8,835 nt of DNA, from NCBI GenBank assembly GCA_004525465.1, contig SPCN01000082.1, positions 1 to 8,835 on the forward strand. The letters are read 5' to 3'. Below, piece by piece: positions 1 to 4,955 of the stretch (positions are counted from its first letter, which is position 1; each line of letters begins with the position of its first letter). A program made the translations under genes and the position numbers. Source of the stretch: Chrysiogenales bacterium (lineage in GTDB: Bacteria; Acidobacteriota; Aminicenantia; UBA2199). The notes under the pieces were generated by a model. It was not told the DNA's origin and made no database searches. It worked only from the letters and a program-made list of their open reading frames with translations.

Positions 1-238
1 CGAGCTCGGACGTCTTCAGGAAGCCCGGCTCCTGGCGTCGGCCGCCCTGGATCTTGAACCTGAATATGTGGCGGCAATTGTGTTCATTCATAAACTGGAC
101 GGACTGCCGGCTGCGGACCCTGTCCTGCAAAGGCGGCTGGCCCAAATCCGCGCCAAGGCGAAAAAACTCGGTGCCAAGCCCGGTTCATACCTGGCTAAAT
201 TGTATGAGCTTCCCGAGCCGCCTGCCGCGGGGCGATGA
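1..238 (+). CDS. C-terminal fragment of an unidentified protein, possibly TPR-containing
   Basis: An open frame enters from the left edge (first complete codon at base 2) and stops with TGA at 236-238, giving 78 residues of a C-terminus. The first 22 or so residues (ELGRLQEARLLASAALDLEP) have the spacing of a tetratricopeptide helix pair: a Gly-Arg-Leu-x-Glu-Ala turn, then Ala-Leu-x-Leu-x-Pro. The remainder is a basic, Ala- and Lys-rich helix with a Pro-rich tail. TPR units usually mediate protein-protein contacts, but a single weak copy does not identify the protein. Its stop codon abuts the stop codon of the minus-strand DUF1573 gene with no bases between, so the two transcripts converge. 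The start and most of the protein lie outside the window. The frame is convincing from codon use and length; the function is unknown. Confidence 0.6.
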   Translation, partial: ELGRLQEARLLASAALDLEPEYVAAIVFIHKLDGLPAADPVLQRRLAQIRAKAKKLGAKPGSYLAKLYELPEPPAAGR

Positions 239-916
239 TCAGTCGACCTGGGCTTCCAGCCTGATGAAAATGTAGGGATTGCGATAGTCATTGGTACGGA
301 TCTTGACCATGCTGTTGAAATTCGCCTTTTCGAAGGGGGTGAAGCGCAGGGTGATCTCCGTGCTCTTTTTGGGGGCCAGGATGTTGGTTTTGAATTCCAA
401 GGACACCTCGGGGGCGCAGCTGATTTCGAGGACGCGCAGGTCCATGTTGCCGCTGTTGCTCAGGTTGAGTTTGCGCAGGTAGGTTTTCCCGATACTGACG
501 CTGCCGAAGGCGAAATGGTCGGGTTTGAGGTCTGCCTGGGCAAAATCCTTCATGGTTACGGTGCCGCTTATGGTCAGGCGGACTTCAGGAGTGTCAGGAT
601 CGTTGCTGGTCACCGTGATGGTTTTGACGACCTTGCCGTTGTAGCCGCTGGTATTGAATTTGCTGTTGATCGTTCCTTTTTCTCCGGCCTGGTAATCTTT
701 TTTGGTCAAGGCAGTGGTGGTGCAGCCGCAGGCAGGAATGATGTTCTTGATATAGAGGATATCCGTGCCCGCATTTTCGAATTCAAAATTCATGTCCACG
801 GTTTTGCCGCTGTTCACCTCGCCGAAATCCAGGGTCGCGTTTTTGAATTTAATGGTCGGTTTGGCAAACAGCACTGCCGCCAGTAAAAAGGTCAATATAA
901 AAATATTTTTTTTCAT
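239..916 (-). CDS. Exported DUF1573 domain protein
   Basis: A 225-residue protein with a signal peptide (Lys-Lys, then a hydrophobic stretch at residues 5-18, likely cleaved after the Ala near 18). The mature part has two Ig-like beta repeats, about 22-118 and 131-225. Each begins with an F-x-F-G-x-V-x-x-G-K-T motif, and the first carries the DUF1573 hallmark CGCTTT at 63-68. In the second repeat the matching site keeps only one Cys (C167), so it may have lost whatever the CGC pair does. DUF1573 proteins are secreted or periplasmic and of unknown function; a scaffold or adhesion role is plausible from the ASH/MSP-like fold. The start is firm: GGAGG lies four bases before the ATG, and that ATG overlaps the lpxD stop as ATGA, showing translational coupling. 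It is the last gene of the cluster. Confidence 0.88.
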   Translation of the reverse strand: MKKNIFILTFLLAAVLFAKPTIKFKNATLDFGEVNSGKTVDMNFEFENAGTDILYIKNIIPACGCTTTALTKKDYQAGEKGTINSKFNTSGYNGKVVKTITVTSNDPDTPEVRLTISGTVTMKDFAQADLKPDHFAFGSVSIGKTYLRKLNLSNSGNMDLRVLEISCAPEVSLEFKTNILAPKKSTEITLRFTPFEKANFNSMVKIRTNDYRNPYIFIRLEAQVD

Positions 917-1935
917 TTTTCCTCCAATTCCTTGATTTTTTTTTCGATGAGACGCAATTTATCCTTCCATGCCGCCAGGTTCCTGGCCAAAACCATGTTC
1001 TTGCGCCAAGAGCCGATCTCCTGATGCGGGATACCGGCAACGATCATCCTGGTTTTAACCGATCCGGTGACACCGGACTTGGCTGCGATCATGACCCCGT
1101 CGGCTATCTGAATATGGTCGGCGAGGCCCACCTGCCCGCCCATAATCACCTGGGCGCCGATCCGGGTGGAACCGGAAATGCCGGTTTGTGCGGAAATCGC
1201 CGTGTTTTTGCCGATGTAAACATTGTGGCCGATCTGCACCAGGTTGTCCAATTTTACGTTTTCGGCCAGGACCGTCTCCTCGATAGTCGAGCGATCGATG
1301 CAGGTATTGGCACCGATCTCACAGCCGTCGCCGATGATCACTTTGCCTTTTTGGGGAATTTTCACCGCCGAACCGTCGGCGCTGCGTCCGAAACCGAAAC
1401 CATCGGCCCCAATGACCGCCCCGGGGTGGATGATCACCCGGTCGCCGATTTCCACGTTTTCGCGGATGACCACCTGGGAATAGATCAGGCATTCACGGCC
1501 GATTTTGACATTGTGATAAATGGTCACATTGGCATGAATCTCGGTGTCGGCTCCGATCCGGCTGTGGGCGCCGATGTACGAAAAAGGACCTACCCTGACG
1601 TTGGCTTCCAGCCGGGCCTTCGCGGAAATGTCGGCGTTGGCGGCAATGCCCGTGCAGAAAGGGACGCGGGGATTGAAATATTCCAACAGCCGGGCAAAAG
1701 CCAATTGGGGATCGGAGACAAAAACCAGGTTGGCATAAGTGATCGGACTGCCCTCGCTCACGATCAGGGCGCCGGCTTGGATACAGGAAATATCGGAGTT
1801 TTCCTTTTTCCTGGCAACAAAAGCGATATCGTTCGGACCGGCCGCGGCCAGCGCCTGGACCCCGGTGATTTCAAGGGATTCGTTTCCGCGTAGCACGCCG
1901 CCGATCAGGGCGGCAATTTCTTTCAATTCAGGCAT
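913..1935 (-). CDS. lpxD: UDP-3-O-acylglucosamine N-acyltransferase LpxD
   Basis: LpxD transfers an R-3-hydroxyacyl chain from acyl-ACP to the 2-amino group of UDP-3-O-acylglucosamine, the third step of lipid A synthesis, in the cytosol. The 340 residues match the family length. Residues 1-95 form the N-terminal uridine-binding domain. About 100-300 form a left-handed beta helix of hexapeptide repeats (IGA, IGD, IGK turns). A C-terminal helix runs from about 305 to 340. The catalytic histidine is H237 in NLVQIGHNV, equivalent to E. coli H239, and the conserved GADGFGF loop is at 176-182. AAGGAG-type spacing before the ATG (AAGGAG plus four bases) supports the start, which lies inside the end of yihY (8-nt overlap). 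Its stop overlaps the next gene's start by 4 nt. It shows that the organism makes lipid A. No other lpx gene is in the window. Confidence 0.97.
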   Translation of the reverse strand: MPELKEIAALIGGVLRGNESLEITGVQALAAAGPNDIAFVARKKENSDISCIQAGALIVSEGSPITYANLVFVSDPQLAFARLLEYFNPRVPFCTGIAANADISAKARLEANVRVGPFSYIGAHSRIGADTEIHANVTIYHNVKIGRECLIYSQVVIRENVEIGDRVIIHPGAVIGADGFGFGRSADGSAVKIPQKGKVIIGDGCEIGANTCIDRSTIEETVLAENVKLDNLVQIGHNVYIGKNTAISAQTGISGSTRIGAQVIMGGQVGLADHIQIADGVMIAAKSGVTGSVKTRMIVAGIPHQEIGSWRKNMVLARNLAAWKDKLRLIEKKIKELEEK

Positions 1936-2794
1936 TTTTCTCCTTGTCCAGAAGATAGGTCATTTTGGCTCCATAGAGCATTATGCCCATGGTGAGCTCC
2001 ATCCAGAATCCGAACAGGATAATGGCCACGATCGGATCCTCCATTTTGCGCAGCAAGGACACATGCACCAGATAGTAAGTATATGCCCTTTTGACCGTTT
2101 CCCACAATAGGGCTGAAAACAGTGAGGCCGTGAACGCCGCCCCGGCAGCGACTTTTTTTTCCGGGATCCATTTGAACAGAATGTAAAAAAACAACAAAGT
2201 GATCAGGAATGGCAGGAGATATTTGATGAGAAATCCGTTGGTAGCCTGAATCAATGCGGAATCGATGAAGCTTGAGGCCTCGTATTCCTTAAAAACAGTG
2301 GTGATGGTCGAAATCAGCCCGGTTATAAAGAAAGAAGAAAAGATCAGGATGACAACAATGATAAGCAATCCGAATTCCTTGATCCTTTTGATGAAAAAGC
2401 TGCGCTTGGTATTGATGAAAAACATATCATTGACGTAGAGGACGATTTTTTTAAATACCAGTATGCCCATGAACAAAAACACTCCCAGGCCGAATAGTCC
2501 CAGGTGGCCGATTCTATCGCTCAATTCGCTGGCGTGCGTGAAAAAAACCGGGGCGATCTGCTGGAAAAACTCCGGTGAAAACGGATAGATATTTTGCAGG
2601 GCGTTATCCGGAGTGCCCATGAATCCTGAAAACAGGTAGGAAAAAAATATCAGCAGAAAAAAAGATGAAAAAATCGAATAGTAAGCCAGAATAGAGGACT
2701 TATCGATGCCGTTTTCGTGCAAAAAGCACTTAAGCGCCAGCCAGGCGCTTTTCAGGATTTTTAACGGCGCCGAGGTGCTTTTCTTGTTTTTCAT
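1928..2794 (-). CDS. YihY/BrkB-family (UPF0761) inner-membrane protein
   Basis: A 288-residue polytopic protein of the family once misnamed ribonuclease BN and now called YihY/virulence factor BrkB. Hydrophobic segments lie near residues 35-57, 98-118, 140-163, 190-209, 216-232 and 254-275, giving about six membrane helices. The family's C-terminal signature is clear: Pro-x-x-Lys-Val (211-215), a Gly-Ala-rich helix, LLWETVKRAYTYYL at 229-242, then a final helix with FGFWMELTMGIMLYGAKM at 261-278. The biochemical function is not settled; a transport or envelope role is usually assumed. It lies between atpE and lpxD and overlaps lpxD by 8 nt, so it is probably co-expressed with an envelope gene. 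The ATG at 2794 has no clear Shine-Dalgarno sequence and lies just 3' of a stable hairpin, so translation may depend on the upstream message. Confidence 0.87.
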   Translation of the reverse strand: MKNKKSTSAPLKILKSAWLALKCFLHENGIDKSSILAYYSIFSSFFLLIFFSYLFSGFMGTPDNALQNIYPFSPEFFQQIAPVFFTHASELSDRIGHLGLFGLGVFLFMGILVFKKIVLYVNDMFFINTKRSFFIKRIKEFGLLIIVVILIFSSFFITGLISTITTVFKEYEASSFIDSALIQATNGFLIKYLLPFLITLLFFYILFKWIPEKKVAAGAAFTASLFSALLWETVKRAYTYYLVHVSLLRKMEDPIVAIILFGFWMELTMGIMLYGAKMTYLLDKEKNA

Positions 2795-2802
2795 TGTCTG
2801 AC

Positions 2803-2832
2803 AACAGGGAAGGCGCCAGGGCCCTTCCTGTT
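2803..2832 (-). promoter_or_regulatory. Intercistronic hairpin between atpE and yihY
   Basis: In the 47-nt gap between atpE and yihY an 11-nt arm (2803-2813, AACAGGGAAGG) pairs with a 10-nt arm (2823-2832, CCTTCCTGTT) with one bulged G and a 9-nt GC-rich loop. No U-tract follows on either strand, so it is not a standard intrinsic terminator. It begins ten bases after the atpE stop and ends nine bases before the yihY start. It could protect the atpE message from 3' decay, helping give the high c-subunit ratio, or lower yihY translation. The pairing is visible; the role is inferred. Confidence 0.5.
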
Positions 2833-2841
2833 ATCGCAAAA

Positions 2842-3183
2842 TCAACGGACCGTGTATTTGCCCCAATTGACGAAAAACAGAATCAGATCGATGAGCAGAA
2901 CATAGATGACCAGGGACTCCATCAGGGCCAGGGAGATGATCAGCAGGCCCTTGATGGAATCGGCCGAGGCCGGGTTGCGGGCGATGTTGTCCGAAGCGTT
3001 GCAGAAAGCCTTGGACTGGCCAAATATGCCAAAGATAGCGGCAACGGTCAGGCAAATGCTGCCGCAGAGGATGGTCCAAAAAAACAAGGATGTGGGCGGC
3101 ATGGATTTTTCCACACCCTGCGCCGGCAGCAGTGCTGTCAGGGTGAGTAGTCCGGCAACGACCAGGAATGATTTTTTTCTCAT
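2842..3183 (-). CDS. atpE: F-type ATP synthase subunit c, with signal-like N-terminus and Na+-type ligands
   Basis: Subunit c forms the membrane rotor ring and carries the coupling ion. The 113 residues exceed the usual 75-90 because residues 1-23 look like a cleavable signal peptide (RKK, hydrophobic core, LPAQ). Helix 1 spans about 33-60, the polar loop is at 66-71 (NIARNP), and helix 2 spans about 79-104. The ion-carrying carboxylate is E89. Aligned on the loop Arg (R69), Q56, E89, S90 and Y94 fall exactly on Q32, E65, S66 and Y70 of the sodium-binding c-ring of Ilyobacter tartaricus; L87 replaces V63, whose role there is a backbone carbonyl, and L91 replaces T67. Helix 2 also has an unusual acidic residue, D99. 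Helix 1 lacks the usual Gly-rich repeat and the Pro four residues before Q56. An AGGAGG box nine bases upstream sets the ATG. It follows atpB by 19 nt. Confidence 0.94.
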   Translation of the reverse strand: MRKKSFLVVAGLLTLTALLPAQGVEKSMPPTSLFFWTILCGSICLTVAAIFGIFGQSKAFCNASDNIARNPASADSIKGLLIISLALMESLVIYVLLIDLILFFVNWGKYTVR

Positions 3184-3202
3184 AAGCGTTTTCCTCCTAT
3201 TA

Positions 3203-3916
3203 TTAGTGTTCCGATGTGATGGCGCCGGCCAGATATACCGACGACAGCATAATAAAGATATAAGCCTGCAGTAAGGATGTGAAGATGGCCATGGCCATCA
3301 TGGGCAGTGGCGCGAAAAAAGGTACCAGTGCGACCAGGGTGATGATCACCAGGTCTTCGCCGAAAATATTGCAGAAAAGCCGGACGGTCAGCGACAAGGG
3401 CCTGGAAAAGTGGGAGATGATTTCTATGGGTGTGAACAGCCAGCCCAGCCACCAGGCCGGTCCGGTAAATGTTTTCAAGTAACCGAAAAAACCGTGTTTT
3501 TTCACTCCCTGCGAGTGGTAATACAGAAAGATGAAAATAGCGCAGCCGGCCGGGGCGTTCAGATTGGCTGTCGGCGAGGCCATTTCCGGCAAAAGCCCCA
3601 GCAGGTTGGAAAGCGCGATGAAAAGCCCCAAGGTTCCCAGGGCGGGAATGAATTTGCGTCCTTCCCTGCCGATCATGTCGTCAACTATGTTGCGGAAAAT
3701 CATATAAATGGATTCCAGAATGACCTGCATTTTGGTTGGGAACATGGCAAGATTTTTTACGGCGAGTTTAAAAAAAATCACCAGGATCAGGGTGACGATC
3801 ATGGCCATGATCACATGGGCGGGAAGGGGATCGCCTTTGAAATGAATGCCGGCAATGGCGGCGGTGGATTTCAGGAGCCAATTGATCCAGACGGCGAATA
3901 AGGGATTATGTTCCAT
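3203..3916 (-). CDS. atpB: F-type ATP synthase subunit a
   Basis: Subunit a is the membrane stator that gives ions their half-channels next to the c-ring. The 237 residues are of family length, with five to six hydrophobic helices. The essential stator arginine is R179 in LTVRLFCNIFGEDL, with E187 following in the access channel. The C-terminal helix LLQAYIFIMLSSVYL (215-229) and the SEH end closely resemble other a-subunits. The window sequence also allows a TTG start at 3958 that would add 14 residues (MSGREFSVYAKTFS) and overlap the upstream gene by 53 nt. I prefer the ATG at 3916, which overlaps by 11 nt and gives the usual short MEHNP N-terminus. Neither start has a strong ribosome binding site, so coupling to the upstream gene is likely. 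It belongs to the atpZ-atpI-atpB-atpE set. Confidence 0.95.
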   Translation of the reverse strand: MEHNPLFAVWINWLLKSTAAIAGIHFKGDPLPAHVIMAMIVTLILVIFFKLAVKNLAMFPTKMQVILESIYMIFRNIVDDMIGREGRKFIPALGTLGLFIALSNLLGLLPEMASPTANLNAPAGCAIFIFLYYHSQGVKKHGFFGYLKTFTGPAWWLGWLFTPIEIISHFSRPLSLTVRLFCNIFGEDLVIITLVALVPFFAPLPMMAMAIFTSLLQAYIFIMLSSVYLAGAITSEH

Positions 3917-4292
3917 GGAAAAGGTTTTTGCATAGACGCTGAATTCCCGCCCCGACAATACCCAAATAAATCATCGCCAGTCCCTGGATGAAAAAAACAA
4001 TGCCGTTCTTGGCCAGGCGGTGGATGATGAAAAATGTTCCGGTAATGACAAACAATTTCGCCAAGCTCGTTAAGAAAAACATCGTTTTGTCCTTGCCTTT
4101 TTCAAGTACGCGGTTTGTGAGCCGAACCAGTATGAAAAAGCCGGAAATACCGATAGCGGCGCCCGTAAGGGAAATTATACTATAAATGACGTTTTTTGTA
4201 AAAAAAAAAATCAAAACAGCAGCCAGGATTTCTGCGCCGGCAGTAATGCCTATAAGGTTTTTGAATAAATTATCATCACTTTTTTGGTTCAT
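3906..4292 (-). CDS. Small four-helix membrane protein in the AtpI position
   Basis: A 128-residue, very hydrophobic protein with four predicted helices, about residues 12-31, 35-57, 70-89 and 98-119, separated by short basic loops (RLTNRVLEKGKDK and HRLAKN). Size, topology and position, between atpZ and atpB, match the ATP synthase I chain (AtpI family). AtpI has been linked to c-ring assembly and, in some bacteria, Mg2+ handling. Primary sequence similarity in this family is weak, so the assignment rests mostly on context. Its ATG lies inside atpZ (17-nt overlap) with no evident Shine-Dalgarno sequence, and its end overlaps atpB. Both overlaps point to coupled translation. An unrelated small membrane protein is possible but less likely. 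Confidence 0.78.
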   Translation of the reverse strand: MNQKSDDNLFKNLIGITAGAEILAAVLIFFFTKNVIYSIISLTGAAIGISGFFILVRLTNRVLEKGKDKTMFFLTSLAKLFVITGTFFIIHRLAKNGIVFFIQGLAMIYLGIVGAGIQRLCKNLFHGT

Positions 4293-4503
4293 GTGGGCGC
4301 GTTACGGAAAAAAGGTTGAAAAAACCGGCCAGAATTCCATAAATGATGAAAATAATGGTGAGATAAGGATCGGTTTTCAGCCATTTGTCCAATAAATAGC
4401 CGATAGTGAAACCGACAAGAATGGAGGCTGGAAACATCATGCCAACCGAAGAATAATCGAGCCACTTTTTCTTGCTTTCCTTCTCGGGAAGATTTTTTGA
4501 CAT
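4276..4503 (-). CDS. atpZ: AtpZ-type ATP synthase accessory protein
   Basis: A 75-residue protein with a charged, Lys-rich N-terminus (1-14), two membrane helices (about 19-38 and 46-67) joined by a short loop with D39 and K40, and a basic tail. The pattern of a Gly-rich first helix followed by GYLLDKWLKTDPYLTIIF is that of the AtpZ/AtpI family (putative F0F1-ATPase subunit, ATPase_gene1). In bacteria this gene usually begins the F0 gene set. It may act with AtpI as a small cation channel or in assembly, but that role is not settled. GGAG lies six bases before the ATG. The gene starts 31 nt after the acidic-protein stop and overlaps the next gene by 17 nt. Confidence 0.88.
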   Translation of the reverse strand: MSKNLPEKESKKKWLDYSSVGMMFPASILVGFTIGYLLDKWLKTDPYLTIIFIIYGILAGFFNLFSVTRPHEPKK

Positions 4504-4534
4504 TCAGGCTCCGGCTTGAATGGATTGCCGTCGC

Positions 4535-4891
4535 TTAGTAATCCTCGTCCTCTTCGTCATCCTTTAAATCGAAACCATCCAGATCCTCTTCGGATTCCTC
4601 GTCGCCGAAATTCTCATCTCCTTCGTAATAGTTCATGGTTTCGAAATCCTCTTCGCCGAATTCGTTTTTTCGGGTTTCAATGGCTTTGTAAAACTCATCT
4701 TCATCTTCATAATGGCGGATGAAATTGGCATCCAATTCACTATAGAAAAGTTCCAGATAGTCGTCCTCGATGTAGCAAAAAATCGACATGTGCTCATCTG
4801 TGTCCAGGTCTCCGATCACTTCTATGACTTTGGTAGCTGCGGCTTTTAGCGTATCAAGCGTTTGCCACGATATGATTTCCAACTGTTCCAT
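4535..4891 (-). CDS. Acidic protein of unknown function at the head of the F0 gene set
   Basis: I do not recognise this 118-residue protein. Residues 1-75 look folded: an amphipathic helix (11-27), then beta-like segments around SIFCYIEDDYLELFYSEL at 36-53, then another helix. Residues 80-118 are a low-complexity acidic tail with 22 Asp or Glu in 39, ending DDEEDEDY. There is no signal peptide or membrane segment, so it should be cytosolic. The ATG at 4891 is chosen because AAGGAG lies nine bases before it; a TTG two codons upstream would leave only three bases. The gene starts 60 nt after the UvrA-like stop, behind a candidate promoter, and ends 31 nt before atpZ, so it is likely transcribed with the ATP synthase genes. 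A Mg2+-binding, DNA-mimic or chaperone-like tail is possible, but nothing in the sequence decides it. Confidence 0.75.
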   Translation of the reverse strand: MEQLEIISWQTLDTLKAAATKVIEVIGDLDTDEHMSIFCYIEDDYLELFYSELDANFIRHYEDEDEFYKAIETRKNEFGEEDFETMNYYEGDENFGDEESEEDLDGFDLKDDEEDEDY

Positions 4892-4926
4892 CGGCAATCA
4901 CTCCTTTTCAGTTTCAATATTGTCTT

Positions 4927-4955
4927 TATTTAGTTTGATAATATGTTTTTGTCAA
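4927..4955 (-). promoter_or_regulatory. Candidate promoter for the acidic gene and F0 cluster
   Basis: On the minus strand a perfect TTGACA (plus 4950-4955) overlaps the UvrA-like stop codon and is followed, after 17 bases, by TAAATA (4927-4932). The -35 box and spacing are ideal; the -10 box matches only half of the consensus. The predicted start would lie about 30 nt upstream of the acidic gene. This would give the F0 genes expression independent of the UvrA-like gene. Confidence 0.4.

Noticed and set aside
1024..1893. A 289-codon open frame on the plus strand
   Set aside because: It lies wholly antisense to lpxD, whose full-length match, catalytic His and ribosome binding site are clear. 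The frame has a repetitive, His/Asp/Gly-rich composition typical of a shadow of hexapeptide repeats.
3917..3958. A 14-residue N-terminal extension of subunit a from a TTG start
   Set aside because: It would need a rare start codon and a 53-nt overlap. The ATG at 3916 gives the normal family N-terminus. It remains a minor alternative.
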